Shown here: positions 26,694 to 35,110 of the stretch, one piece after another
Numbering within the stretch: the stretch's first letter is position 1
Layout: each line of letters opens with the position of its first letter
Assembly: GCF_015711605.1 (NCBI RefSeq)
Contig: NZ_JABTEZ010000004.1
Location: 744,001-808,000 of the forward strand
Direction of reading: 5' to 3'
Origin: Planomonospora sp. ID67723
Lineage (GTDB): Bacteria > Actinomycetota > Actinomycetes > Streptosporangiales > Streptosporangiaceae
DNA: 64,000 nucleotides
Position numbers and translations under genes: made by a program
Notes under the pieces: model-generated
What the model saw: the letters and a program-made list of their open reading frames with translations, nothing else
What the model was told of the DNA's origin: nothing
The model's database searches: none

Positions 26694-29114
26694 TCAGGAG
26701 GGGACCGCCGCGGCCGCGGGCAGGCGGACGGTGACCAGGGTTCCGCCGCCTTCGCGCGGGCCTGCGGTGATCGTGCCGCCGTGAGCCTCGACGATGGCCT
26801 TGGTGATGGCCAGGCCCAGGCCGGTGCCCTTGATCCCGGCTTCCTGGGCGCTGGAAGCGCGGAAGAAGCGGGAGAACAGCTGGCCGTACTGTTCGGAGGG
26901 GATGCCGATGCCGGTGTCGGCGACGGCGATGACCGCCGCGTGCTCGCCTGTATCCGCGTCCTCGCCGCTGGAACCTGTGGTGAGGGTGACGGTGCCGCCG
27001 TCGGGGGTGTACTTGATCGCGTTCGACAGCAGGTTGTCCAGGACCTGGCGCAGACGCAGCGGGTCGGCGTGCACCGGCGGGTGCAGGTGAGTCTCGATGC
27101 CGATGCTCAGGTGTTTGGCCTCGGCGGCGGCGCGGTGGTCGGCGACGGCCTGGCGCACCAGCCGGGTCAGCGACACCGGTCGGGCGTCGACGGTGATGTG
27201 TCCCGCGTCCAGGCGGGCCAGGTCGAGCAGATTGTCGGACAGGTGCAGCAGGTGGGCGCTGGTGCGGTCGATGACGTCGGCGAACATGCGCTGGACCCCG
27301 GTCAGGCCGGGCGTGTCCAGCAGCATCTCGACATAGCCGCGGATGGCGCCGATGGGGTTGCGCAGCTCGTGGCTGACCAGGGCCACCAGCTCGTCTTTCA
27401 TGCGGTCGCGTTCTTCGGCCAGCCGATGGCGTTCGGTGACGTCGGTGGAGATGCCGTCGACGAACGCCCGCCCGCCTTCCCTGCGGGGAGTGCCCCGCAT
27501 CCAGATCCAGCGGGTGACGCCGTCCAGGCCGATGACACGGCATTCGCCCTGCGCCGGCCTTCCGGCGATGAGCTCGGCCCGGAAGCCGTCCCAGACCGCC
27601 CGGTCCTCGGGGTGGACCCGTTCGGTGAGCAGCATGCCCACATTGACGCCTTCGGGCGGTTCGACGCCGAGCACCGCAGCGACGTTGGAGCCTTCGAACA
27701 TCGAGCGAAGCTGCCCGTCGGGGGTGATCTCCGTCGTCCACACGTTGTCGTCGAGCTGGGAGATGACCTGGTCGAAGTGGCGGCGGCTTTCGGCCAGGTC
27801 CAAGGCGAGCTCCTCGGCACGGCGCCGTTCCAGGTAGCGGCCGATGTGCGCACAGATGCCGTCCAGCAGGTCGATCAGCTCGTCATCGGCCTGCTGGACG
27901 GTGTCGGCGCAGAAGATCAGCACGCCCAGGACCTGCCGGTCGCTGCGCACCGGCAGGGCGATGGCCGCGCGCAGCCCCGCCTGCAGAGCGGCCTGCTTGA
28001 GGCGGAAGGATCGTGCGTCGGCCTGCAGATCGCATATCCATTCCGCCTGGCCCCTGTCCCAGACCATGCCCGGTAGTCCCTGTCCCCGCCGGACGACGGC
28101 GCTCTGCTCGCCGACGAAGGGCTCCAGGTCCCGGTCGGGCAGGTGCCACGAGCTCGTGCGGGTCATCACCTGCTGCTCATGGGCGACCTGCCAGTATTCG
28201 CCGTAGGTCCATCCCAGCGCCTGGGTGACGGCGGCCACCGCGCCGGTGACGGCCTGCTCGCTGCCGGAGGCCTCGGCCAGGGCCCGCGCCACCGCGTGCT
28301 GGGCGTCGCGCAGCACCTGGGCGCGGTGCTGGCTCGTGATGTCGCGCACGGCCAGCACCGCGCCCAGGCGCTGCCCGTCGGCAGTGGTGATGGGCCGTGC
28401 GTTGACCAGGCAGCGGTGCGCCGCGCCCTCGGGCGGGCAGATCATCAGGTGCTGACCGTCGACGCACTCCCCGGCCAGCGCCCGCGCCAGCGGCACCTGC
28501 TCGGGGCGCAGCAGGGTGTGCCCGTCCGGGGTGAACAGGTGGTAGGCCTGCGGCCAGCTCTCCTGGTCTATTCGCGGATCGGGCATCACACGGTACAGCT
28601 GGCGCACCATCTGGTTGACCACGGTCGCCCGGCCCTGGTGGTCACAGGCCACCACGCCCACGTCCAGGCTGTCCAGCAGCGCCTGCAGGAAGATGCGCTC
28701 GGCCTCCAGCTCCCGCTGGGCCGCGTGCCGGGCGCTGATGTCGTGGACGAACGCGTGCACGACCAGCGCGCCGCGCGCGTCGGTGCCGGTTTGCAGGGCC
28801 ATCTCGATGGGGAACTCCCGGCCGGCCCGGTCGGTCACGGTCAGCTCCAGGCGGTGACCCGGCAGCACGCTGGGACCGTGCTCGTACAGGACGCGCAGGC
28901 CCCGGTCATACCGGTCGCGCAACGCGGCCGGAGCGATCAGATCGATCACGCTGCGGCCGAGGGCTTCCTCCGCGCTCCAGCCGAACAACTGCTCGGTCGC
29001 GGCGTTCCATGCCCGCACTCTGCCTACGTCGTCCAGAGAGATGAACGCGTCGTGGGCGTTTTCCAGGATCGCCTGCAGTTCCGGGGCGTCGCCCAGCCGC
29101 TCGACTGATCCCAT
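26694..29114 (-). CDS. Large PAS/GAF sensor histidine kinase
   Basis: An 806-residue cytoplasmic kinase without membrane segments. A PAS domain (about 10-130, AFISLDDVGRVRAWNAATEQ) is followed by a second PAS (about 145-260), a GAF domain (about 280-430, QGLPGMVWDRGQAEWICDLQ), a third PAS (about 445-560), HisKA with the phospho-His in VSHELRNPIGAIRGYVEML, and HATPase_c with N box LDNLLSNAIKYTPDGG, G1 VADTGIGIP and G2 IKGTGLGLAITKAIVEAHGG. Three input domains suggest several signals such as redox, light or ligand. No response regulator is adjacent, so it is an orphan. Confidence 0.92.
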   Translation of the reverse strand: MGSVERLGDAPELQAILENAHDAFISLDDVGRVRAWNAATEQLFGWSAEEALGRSVIDLIAPAALRDRYDRGLRVLYEHGPSVLPGHRLELTVTDRAGREFPIEMALQTGTDARGALVVHAFVHDISARHAAQRELEAERIFLQALLDSLDVGVVACDHQGRATVVNQMVRQLYRVMPDPRIDQESWPQAYHLFTPDGHTLLRPEQVPLARALAGECVDGQHLMICPPEGAAHRCLVNARPITTADGQRLGAVLAVRDITSQHRAQVLRDAQHAVARALAEASGSEQAVTGAVAAVTQALGWTYGEYWQVAHEQQVMTRTSSWHLPDRDLEPFVGEQSAVVRRGQGLPGMVWDRGQAEWICDLQADARSFRLKQAALQAGLRAAIALPVRSDRQVLGVLIFCADTVQQADDELIDLLDGICAHIGRYLERRRAEELALDLAESRRHFDQVISQLDDNVWTTEITPDGQLRSMFEGSNVAAVLGVEPPEGVNVGMLLTERVHPEDRAVWDGFRAELIAGRPAQGECRVIGLDGVTRWIWMRGTPRREGGRAFVDGISTDVTERHRLAEERDRMKDELVALVSHELRNPIGAIRGYVEMLLDTPGLTGVQRMFADVIDRTSAHLLHLSDNLLDLARLDAGHITVDARPVSLTRLVRQAVADHRAAAEAKHLSIGIETHLHPPVHADPLRLRQVLDNLLSNAIKYTPDGGTVTLTTGSSGEDADTGEHAAVIAVADTGIGIPSEQYGQLFSRFFRASSAQEAGIKGTGLGLAITKAIVEAHGGTITAGPREGGGTLVTVRLPAAAAVPS

Positions 29115-29155
29115 GATCGCGCCTCCCCGCGGCTCCCCGTCGCACCATCGCCCTG

Positions 29156-29173
29156 CGTAGCCTAATGGCTACG
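29156..29173. promoter_or_regulatory. Dyad upstream of the PAS/GAF kinase
   Basis: CGTAGCC-TAAT-GGCTACG, seven-base perfect arms with a 4-bp spacer, 42 bases upstream of the kinase start in the divergent region before the NmrA-type gene. It may be an operator; no protein is linked to it. Confidence 0.4.
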
Positions 29174-29393
29174 ATATGCGCCGCACGCCGACGGGTTGCG
29201 TAAGGGGTAGGCCCGCCGGTTTGCCGAGAGGGTTTGCCGAGAGCTCACACCGCGCCCGAAGCGGCGGGCGTGCGTCAGGGACGACGGGGTCCGTCCGCGT
29301 CCGCCACGAGCTCGGATTCTCGCGACTCCCGGCCAGGAACTGACCGGGATGTGTTCTAGCGTCGTTCTCAGCCGATGCAGGGAAGGGACGAAG

Positions 29394-30254
29394 ATGAAGA
29401 TCCTGGTGACGGGGGCGACGGGGATCGTCGGCCGCCATGTGGTGGATCAGCTCCTCCGGGCGGGCGCCGGCGTGCGGGCACTGACCAGGAACCCGGCCGC
29501 CGCCGCGCTGCCGCCGTACGTGGAGGTCGTTCAGGGCGATCTCACCGCACCGGCGAGCGTGGCGCCCGCGATGGAGGGTGTGGAGGCGATGTACCTGTTC
29601 TCCGTGGAGGAGACCGCACGGGAGATCGTCGCACTGGCGGAGCGGACCGGCGTGAGGCGCATCGTGGTGCTGTCGGCGGCGTCCGTGACCGCCGGCCTGC
29701 ACGTCAACCCGGTGGAACGGGCGGTTGAGGAGTCCGGGCTCGAGTGGACGCATGTACGGCCGTGCGGGTTCATGGCGAACATGCTGCAGATCTGGACGCC
29801 GTCCATCCGGACCGAGCGCGTGGTGCGCTACCCGTTCGCCGACGAACCGATGAACCTGATCCACGAGGCCGACATCGCCGCCGTCGCGGTGGCCGCGCTG
29901 CTGCAGGACGGCCACCACGGCAAGGCCTACACGCTGACCGGCCCAGAGCTGATCACCGTCCGCGAACAGGTCCGGGCCATCGGCGCGGCGCTCGGCGAGG
30001 AGGTCCGCTACGAGGAGGTCACCCGCGAACGCGCGCGCGAGCTGATGAAGGCGCAGGGCGGCTTCGCCGCCGAGTCGGCCGATCTGATGCTCGGCTTCGT
30101 CGAATACGGCGGCGGCGACCCCGAGGGAGGCGGCTACGCCGACCAGGACTGGTCGGCGCTGATGCGCATCTGGCCGGACGTGCAACAGGTCACCGGACGC
30201 GCCCCGCGCGACTACGCCACGTGGGCCCGCGACCACGTCGCGGACTTCCGCTGA
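29394..30254 (+). CDS. NmrA/NAD(P)-binding SDR-like protein
   Basis: A 286-residue atypical SDR. MKILVTGATGIVGRHVVDQL contains the G-x-x-G-x-x-G nucleotide loop. VVQGDLTAPASVAPAMEGVE and RIVVLSAASV continue the Rossmann fold, and the C-terminal half (PMNLIHEADIAAVAVAALLQ) matches the NmrA/TMR-like group. Members act as quinone or aldehyde reductases or as redox sensors; a catalytic Tyr-x3-Lys is not evident, so a sensor or non-classical reductase role is possible. GGAAGGGACGAAG lies just upstream of the ATG. It is monocistronic. Confidence 0.85.
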   Translation: MKILVTGATGIVGRHVVDQLLRAGAGVRALTRNPAAAALPPYVEVVQGDLTAPASVAPAMEGVEAMYLFSVEETAREIVALAERTGVRRIVVLSAASVTAGLHVNPVERAVEESGLEWTHVRPCGFMANMLQIWTPSIRTERVVRYPFADEPMNLIHEADIAAVAVAALLQDGHHGKAYTLTGPELITVREQVRAIGAALGEEVRYEEVTRERARELMKAQGGFAAESADLMLGFVEYGGGDPEGGGYADQDWSALMRIWPDVQQVTGRAPRDYATWARDHVADFR

Positions 30255-30434
30255 CCGGCGGCGAGATGGCGATCCCCGCGAAACGGCGCGGTCGGGGACA
30301 CCGTCGCCGGGCCCGGGGCGCGTTTCAGGATGTGACCGGAGACGACGAACCCGCCGTCCGCTACGAGCCGATCGCGCACATCGCCCGCGCCGACGAGCGA
30401 CCGCGACCGCACCCGGAGGAGCCGGGCCTGAGGC

Positions 30435-31211
30435 TCATCCTTCGGTGCGGTAGTGGTAACCGCATATTTCACGGAAACCCGTCCGCTCGTACAGCCGGAG
30501 AGCCGGGATGTTGCCGCGCTCCACCTGGAGATACATGCGGCCGGCTCCACGCGCGCCGGCCCAGCCGGCCAGCGCGGCGATCACTCCGCGGGCGGCGCCC
30601 TTCCCGCGCGCCTCGGGAAGCGTGGCCATGCCGAACAGTCCCGCCCAGCCGGTGTCGGCGACCGCGCGGCCCACCGCGAGGACCTCGTCATCGATCACCG
30701 CGCAGGCGTAGGCGCATGGCCGCCCCACCCGGCCGAGCATGTCCCACTCGGAGCGGGAGTCGCCGCCATGGCCGTGCACGGCGTGCCAGACCTCGAACCA
30801 CGCATGTGTCGGGCGCTCGTCCAAGCGGACCCGCAGCGAGCCCGCGGGCACCTGCCGCAGAACGCGGGCGGTCGACGCCACCTGCAACGACATCGGGCTC
30901 CGGCGGTGGTAGCCGCGCTCGGCCAACACCGTGTCGAGCCCTTGCGAGCACGCTCCCGGACTGATCTGGAACCGCGCGGCCGTACCGCGAGCGGCGTAGA
31001 ACTCCTCCGCCTCGACGACCCTGTCCATCAGTTCGCCCGGCCGGGCGCCACCGTGCGGCAACACCGTTCCCACCCACCAGGAACAGCTGGGGGCGTGGCG
31101 CAGCCACCACCCTCCGGCGTCCTTGACATGCTCGGCCGGGAGAGCCCGGGCCGCCCTCTCCTGCAGGCTCCTCACCGTTCCCGAGCCGCCCACGGCAGAC
31201 GACGCCGACAC
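30435..31211 (-). CDS. GNAT-family N-acetyltransferase with N-terminal extension
   Basis: A 258-residue protein whose C-terminal 140 residues form a GNAT domain: FGMATLPEARGKGAARGVIA carries the acetyl-CoA loop RGKGAA, and LQVERGNIPALRLYERTGFR is the usual end. The N-terminal 110 residues (ERAARALPAEHVKDAGGWWL and RHAPSCSWWVG) are typical of the two-part GNAT proteins common in actinobacteria. I choose the GTG at 31211, five bases after GGAGGGG; an ATG at 31235 is possible. The substrate is unknown. Confidence 0.83.
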   Translation of the reverse strand: MSASSAVGGSGTVRSLQERAARALPAEHVKDAGGWWLRHAPSCSWWVGTVLPHGGARPGELMDRVVEAEEFYAARGTAARFQISPGACSQGLDTVLAERGYHRRSPMSLQVASTARVLRQVPAGSLRVRLDERPTHAWFEVWHAVHGHGGDSRSEWDMLGRVGRPCAYACAVIDDEVLAVGRAVADTGWAGLFGMATLPEARGKGAARGVIAALAGWAGARGAGRMYLQVERGNIPALRLYERTGFREICGYHYRTEG

Positions 31212-31319
31212 GCACACCCCTCCAGAACCCGACATCCATCCGACACCTGTAGATCTTGGCGCATCGGGAACCGCTCGTGGGACACGCCCTCTGCCGTACG
31301 GCGGAGAGAATGCGGCCGA

Positions 31320-31421
31320 ATGAAGTACGTGCTGATGTTCGTCGAGACTCCCGAGGTCGCCCAGGAACTGGAGGCGATGGGCGAGGCCGAACGGGAGGCG
31401 GCGTTCGAGATGGCCGAGCCC
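31320..31421 (+). pseudogene. 5' fragment of a YCII/DGPF-domain protein
   Basis: The ATG at 31320 opens a frame reading MKYVLMFVETPEVAQELEAM and GEAEREAAFEMAE, which resembles the start of YCII-related (DGPF) proteins. It then turns into Pro/Arg-rich text and runs antisense into the methyltransferase gene. The remaining two thirds of the family fold are absent, so it is a truncated remnant. Confidence 0.45.
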
Positions 31422-31450
31422 TCCCGGCCGAGACCTCGCGGTGAACCGGC

Positions 31451-32095
31451 TCAGTGTCCGGTGGCGGGCCGGGCCGCGCCCCGGACGAAGAACGACACCG
31501 GCGTGCGCACCTCCGGCAGCAGGAAGCGCTCCAGGTCGGTGACGGCGAACCCGGCGCGCCGGATCTCCGCGAGGCTGTCGCGGCCGGTGTGACAGCCACC
31601 CGACAGGTGCGGCCAGAGCGTGGCGTCCAGCAGGTCCTGCACTCGCGCCAGGCCGGCGGTGTCGGCGCGCACGTGCTCCAGGAACCGCAACTGCCCCTGC
31701 GGGGCCAGCACCCGGCGCATCTCGGTCAGAGCCGCGGGCACATCCGGCAGCGAGCACAACACCAGCGTCACCACCGCGGCGTCGAAAGCGGCGTCGGCGG
31801 CCGGCAGGTGCTCGGCCAGGCCATCGACCACCTCGATCGGAACCGGAGCGCTCGCCGCGGCGGCGTGGGCCAGGCGGCGCAGCCGCGGCTCCGGCTCGAC
31901 GGCCAGCACCCGCGTGACGGCGGGCGGGTAGTGGGCGAAGTTCAGCCCGTTGCCGGCGCCGATCTCGATCACCTTCCCGGACAGGTCCGCCAGCAAGGAG
32001 CGGCGGTGCGCGGCCAGGCCGCGATCTTCCATCACGCGGCTGATGCGGGCGTAGCAGCGGGCGAAGATCGGATGGTTCACCGTCGTGCCGGTCAT
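31451..32095 (-). CDS. SAM-dependent methyltransferase
   Basis: A 214-residue class I methyltransferase. Motif I is VIEIGAGNGLNFAHYP, the acidic motif II is LAVEPEPRLR, then LPAADAAFDAAVVTLVLCSL and LTEMRRVLAPQGQLRFLEHV. The C-terminal GGCHTGRDSLAEIRRAGF fits small-molecule methyltransferases of the UbiE type. Start at the ATG at 32095, after CAGGAGGGAGG. It is divergent from a TetR gene with a symmetric site between them, so TetR probably represses it. Substrate unknown. Confidence 0.88.
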   Translation of the reverse strand: MTGTTVNHPIFARCYARISRVMEDRGLAAHRRSLLADLSGKVIEIGAGNGLNFAHYPPAVTRVLAVEPEPRLRRLAHAAAASAPVPIEVVDGLAEHLPAADAAFDAAVVTLVLCSLPDVPAALTEMRRVLAPQGQLRFLEHVRADTAGLARVQDLLDATLWPHLSGGCHTGRDSLAEIRRAGFAVTDLERFLLPEVRTPVSFFVRGAARPATGH

Positions 32096-32117
32096 GGCCT
32101 CCCTCCTGTCCGAACCA

Positions 32118-32133
32118 CAGTATTTGTATACTG
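32118..32133. promoter_or_regulatory. TetR operator CAGTAT-TTGT-ATACTG
   Basis: Perfect six-base arms with a 4-bp spacer, in the 68-bp divergent region between the methyltransferase (start 32095) and the TetR gene (start 32164). A/T content is high against the background, so it probably overlaps promoter sequence. Binding by the adjacent TetR protein is inferred. Confidence 0.62.
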
Positions 32134-32163
32134 TCGAGTACACAACAGGGAGGGGCCCAGATC

Positions 32164-32778
32164 GTGACCGCCGGCGACCCTGCCGACACGAAGACTCCCG
32201 GCGCGGCACCGGTGCGCCGACTGCGCCGGGCCGAGCGACGCGAGCAGATCCTCGCCTCCGCCACCCGCGCGTTCGCCCGCGCCGGATTCACCGCCACCAG
32301 CCTGGACGACATCGCCGCCGAGGCCGCCGTCACCCGCGTCATCCTGTACCGGCACTTCGAGTCCAAGGCCGACCTGTACCGCGCCGTGCTCGACCGGGCC
32401 CGCACCCGTCTGGCCGAGACCGCCGGCGCCGGCGACTTCACCGATGCGCCCATCCCGGCGCTGCTGTGCGCGGCCGCCGCCGACCCCGACGCCTTCCGGC
32501 TGCTGTTCCGCTACGCCGCCCGCGAGCCGGAGTTCCGCGACCTGACCCGCCCCCTGACCGGCCCCCTGACCGCGGCCTCGGCCGAGATCACCCGCAGGAA
32601 CCTCGCCCCCTTCGTCCCGGAGGGCCCCTGGGCCGACTGGGCCGCCCGGCTGATCCCCGCCGTGACCGTCGAAGCGGTCATCGCCTGGCTGGACGCCGGC
32701 CGGCCCGACCGCGAGACCGCCGCCGAGCGCATCGGCCATGCGGTGCACGGCGTCATCACCGCCGCCCAGCCCCGTTAA
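32164..32778 (+). CDS. TetR-family regulator
   Basis: A 204-residue TetR protein with helix-turn-helix RREQILASATRAFARAGFTA and SLDDIAAEAAVTRVILYRHF, followed by ESKADLYRAVLDRA. The C-terminal domain is unlike named drug-binding members. GTG start with AGGGAGGGG upstream. It probably autoregulates and controls the divergent methyltransferase through the CAGTAT dyad. Converges on the enoyl-CoA hydratase gene. Confidence 0.88.
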   Translation: MTAGDPADTKTPGAAPVRRLRRAERREQILASATRAFARAGFTATSLDDIAAEAAVTRVILYRHFESKADLYRAVLDRARTRLAETAGAGDFTDAPIPALLCAAAADPDAFRLLFRYAAREPEFRDLTRPLTGPLTAASAEITRRNLAPFVPEGPWADWAARLIPAVTVEAVIAWLDAGRPDRETAAERIGHAVHGVITAAQPR

Positions 32779-32805
32779 CGCCCCTGACGCGGCGCACCGC
32801 CGGCT

Positions 32806-33477
32806 TCAGCCCAGCGGGTTGTCCTTGTCCCGCAGGGCGTCCAGGGCGGGCGCGTACATACGGGCCTTGATCGTGCCGAGGGTGGGACCGGCCTTGGCCA
32901 CCTGGGCCCGGGCGATCTCCACCGCGGTCCGGCGCACCGCGTCCTCCTCCACGGCGTGGTCGACGATGGCGGCGGCGAGGGCGTCCTGGCCGCCGTAGCG
33001 CCGGGCGGTGGTCATGGACTCATGCGCGGTCTGCGGCGCAAGCCGGGCCTGGATCAGTGCGGACATCCCCGGCGTGAAAGGGATGTTGATGTCGGCTTCG
33101 GGCAGGCACCAGTAGCCGCGATCGGCGCGCATCACGCGGAAGTCGTGGGCCAGGGAGAACATCGCACCGGCCGCGAAGGTGTGCCCCTGCAGGGCCGCCA
33201 CCGTGACCAGCGGCAGGGACAGCACCCGCGCCAGGAGCTCGTGGACGCTGACGACGTAGTCCTGGTGCCGGTCGGCGTGGGCGAACAGCCAGTCCAGGTC
33301 CAGACCGTTGGAGAAGAACTTCCCGGTCGCAGCCGTCACCAGCGCACGGGGCCCGTCCGCCTTCTCCACCTCGTCCAGTGCGACGTTGACCGAGGCGATC
33401 CAGTCGGGGTGGAAACGGTTCTCGCCGTCGCCGAGGTCGAGGATGAAGACGTTGTCCTGGCGGTCGAGCGTGGGCAT
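32806..33477 (-). CDS. Enoyl-CoA hydratase/isomerase-family protein
   Basis: A 223-residue crotonase-fold protein. FSNGLDLDWLFAHADRHQDY forms the first oxyanion loop, and VAALQGHTFAAGAMFSLAHD the second. The stretch WCLPEADINIPFTPGMSALI resembles delta3-delta2-enoyl-CoA isomerases more than hydratases, since the expected paired catalytic Glu pattern is incomplete. It acts on acyl-CoA thioesters in fatty-acid oxidation or a side path. Start at the ATG at 33477 with AAGGAG upstream. A near-perfect inverted repeat directly before the ribosome site suggests TetR-type control, but the regulator is elsewhere. Confidence 0.87.
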   Translation of the reverse strand: MPTLDRQDNVFILDLGDGENRFHPDWIASVNVALDEVEKADGPRALVTAATGKFFSNGLDLDWLFAHADRHQDYVVSVHELLARVLSLPLVTVAALQGHTFAAGAMFSLAHDFRVMRADRGYWCLPEADINIPFTPGMSALIQARLAPQTAHESMTTARRYGGQDALAAAIVDHAVEEDAVRRTAVEIARAQVAKAGPTLGTIKARMYAPALDALRDKDNPLG

Positions 33478-33488
33478 GGCGACTCCTT

Positions 33489-33514
33489 CATAAGCTACCT
33501 GTCGGTAACTTATG
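33489..33514. promoter_or_regulatory. TetR-like operator before the enoyl-CoA hydratase gene
   Basis: Arms CATAAGCTACC and GGTAACTTATG around TGTC give 10 of 11 matched pairs. TACC-N4-GGTA cores are frequent in TetR-family sites near fatty-acid genes. It ends only 12 bases before the start codon, next to the ribosome site. No TetR gene is adjacent on this side. Confidence 0.6.
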
Positions 33515-33568
33515 GCGGATGGCATGGCGCATGCAAGCGGCCCGCCCGGCGCCCCTTCCACCTCCGCA

Positions 33569-33600
33569 GGATGTCCCGGCATGCCCGTGCCGGGACATCC
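33569..33600 (-). terminator. Terminator-like hairpin downstream of the RpiR gene
   Basis: A perfect 13-bp stem (GGATGTCCCGGCA with TGCCGGGACATCC) around TGCCCG, 46 bases past the RpiR stop and before the next gene on the same strand. It should separate RpiR transcription from the enoyl-CoA hydratase gene. Confidence 0.6.
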
Positions 33601-33645
33601 CGGCGGGGTGCGGGGCGTTCCCCGCCGAGTTCCGGAGGCGACCGG

Positions 33646-34539
33646 TCAGGCGCGGATGCTGTTGGCCTCCGTGATGTCGGCGGTCACCCGCATCGCGACA
33701 TGCGACCGAGCCGGATCGGAGAGCCCGACGACAGCGTGCAGGACGTCGACGACGGCCAGGTGAGCAAGCCGGCTGCTGGAGGCGGCCATCTGGAAACCCA
33801 GGTCCGGGCCGCCGGCCACCAGCAGCGCGTCGGCCCGGACGGCCAGCGGCGACGACGAGAAACTGGTGATGGCCACGATCTTCGCCCCCCTGGTCCGGGC
33901 GGCGTCGACAGCCGCCAGCGTCTCAGCACTGCGCCCGGTGTGGCTGATCGCCAGGACCGCGTCGTCTTCGCCGAGCAGGCTCGCCCGCAACTGCCTCGTC
34001 CGGCCGTCGGCCGGCGCCTCGGCGTGGCAGCCGATCGTGGCGAACCGGTACGCGGCGTCGGTGGCGGGGGCCGCGGAGGTTCCCACACCGACCACCAGGA
34101 TGTGCGGGGCCGCCGCCAGCAGCCGGACGGCCTGGCCCAGATGGGCGGGATCGAGGGTGGCGCGGACCGAGCGGATGCTGTCGGCGTGGCTGGCGAGCAC
34201 CGTCGCGCACGCCTCCTCGAGTCCGGTGCCGGCACTGAGCGTGTGCGGCACGCTGTCAGCCGATCGGGCCGACTCCCGCACCAGCGCCAGCTTCAGCCCC
34301 TGGAAGCCGCCGAAACCTGCGGCGTGGCACGCCCGGACCACCGTGGAGGGGCTGACGCCCGCACGTTCGGCGACGGCCCCCACCGTGGCGTCCCGCACGA
34401 AGCCGGGGTCTTCGATCACGAGGTGCATGACGCGGGCATCGCTGGGCCTCAGTCCGGGGGCGGCCGCCGCGACCACCGCGGCCACCCCGCCGACCGGGTG
34501 AGGGTCGCCGACCGATCCACTCGAAGCTTCAGGAATCAT
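33646..34539 (-). CDS. RpiR/MurR-family transcriptional regulator (HTH + SIS)
   Basis: A 297-residue regulator. The N-terminal helix-turn-helix is ATVGAVAERAGVSPSTVVRA (about residues 51-70), with the G-F-G-G-F-Q-x-L-K segment after it. The SIS domain (about 140-270) contains HILVVGVGTSAAPATDAAYR and the sugar-phosphate loop AISHTGRSAETLAAVDAART. SIS domains sense phosphosugars such as N-acetylmuramate-6-phosphate. It is divergent from a small peptide gene and a zinc-ribbon gene, with two GGAAT-N3-ATTCC sites at the promoter. No sugar catabolic gene is adjacent, which is unusual for the family. Confidence 0.9.
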   Translation of the reverse strand: MIPEASSGSVGDPHPVGGVAAVVAAAAPGLRPSDARVMHLVIEDPGFVRDATVGAVAERAGVSPSTVVRACHAAGFGGFQGLKLALVRESARSADSVPHTLSAGTGLEEACATVLASHADSIRSVRATLDPAHLGQAVRLLAAAPHILVVGVGTSAAPATDAAYRFATIGCHAEAPADGRTRQLRASLLGEDDAVLAISHTGRSAETLAAVDAARTRGAKIVAITSFSSSPLAVRADALLVAGGPDLGFQMAASSSRLAHLAVVDVLHAVVGLSDPARSHVAMRVTADITEANSIRA

Positions 34540-34544
34540 ATTCC
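34532..34544. promoter_or_regulatory. RpiR operator 1, GGAAT-CAT-ATTCC
   Basis: A perfect 13-bp dyad overlapping the start codon of the RpiR gene. The same dyad with a different spacer recurs at 34564, 32 bases on, about three helical turns. RpiR-family proteins bind short dyads with central spacers; assignment to the adjacent regulator is inference. Confidence 0.65.
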
Positions 34545-34563
34545 AGATGATATCTTAATTCAG

Positions 34564-34576
34564 GGAATTTCATTCC
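34564..34576. promoter_or_regulatory. RpiR operator 2, GGAAT-TTC-ATTCC
   Basis: The second dyad of the pair. It ends right before the AGGAGGG ribosome site of the small peptide gene at 34588, so bound repressor would block initiation of that operon. Confidence 0.65.
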
Positions 34577-34587
34577 AGGAGGGTTGC

Positions 34588-34698
34588 ATGTCTCATATCC
34601 CAGATCATCCGCCCACCGGTGTCGACCATGGCGTCCCGGCCGGACCGGTCCATGGGCCGGTGGCCGGTCCCTTCGCCGCCGCACCCGGCACCCCATGA
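34588..34698 (+). CDS. 36-residue Pro/His/Gly-rich peptide
   Basis: The peptide begins MSHIPDHPPTGVDHGVPAGP and continues with VHGPVAGPFAAAPGTP. It has an excellent AGGAGGG ribosome site seven bases before the ATG, and its TGA overlaps the next ATG (ATGA), so it is very likely translated and coupled to the zinc-ribbon protein. No signal sequence, Cys or membrane segment is present. It could be a regulatory leader, a small protein partner or a modified-peptide substrate; none of these is shown. I do not recognise homologues. Confidence 0.55.
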   Translation: MSHIPDHPPTGVDHGVPAGPVHGPVAGPFAAAPGTP

Positions 34699-34880
34699 GC
34701 GCAGGCGCCCGGCAGCAGCCCGGATGCCCGTCGTGCGGACATCCGGCGGCCACTTCCTGGTCGGCTCATGACAGCTTCGAGGGAACCGTCGACTACCTGC
34801 GATGCGCGTGCGGCCAATGGCTGGTCATCGTGGCCGACGCGGTGATCGCAGCCCCAGGATTCCGGCACCGTATCCGGTAA
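34695..34880 (+). CDS. Small zinc-ribbon protein
   Basis: A 61-residue protein with CPSCGH at residues 11-16 and a second knuckle CAC near residues 38-40, then GQWLVIVADAV. The Cys pairs predict one zinc ribbon. Such small proteins bind nucleic acid or partner proteins, but the function is unknown. Translation is coupled to the 36-residue peptide by a 4-bp overlap, and both lie under the two RpiR dyads. The aromatic residues around the ribbon (SWSAHDSFEGTVDYLRC) may form the contact surface. Confidence 0.62.
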   Translation: MSAGARQQPGCPSCGHPAATSWSAHDSFEGTVDYLRCACGQWLVIVADAVIAAPGFRHRIR

Positions 34881-35110
34881 GCGGACGTGCAGCCGTCCGG
34901 GAGAGCTCGCCGGACATGCGCCACACCATCCGGCGGAAGGCCGGAGGAGACGGTCGAAGCCGCCATGGCCGAGGGCGGCCGGAAGGTTCAGGCTGCCGGA
35001 TGTCCATTGAACACGCCTGCAGAAGGTGCTTATAACTCAGGTAGCCAACACGTCGTGGACCTGCGGGCCGCCCGGCCCTTGAACGGCGGCGGAAACGTGA
35101 GGAGCGGGCG

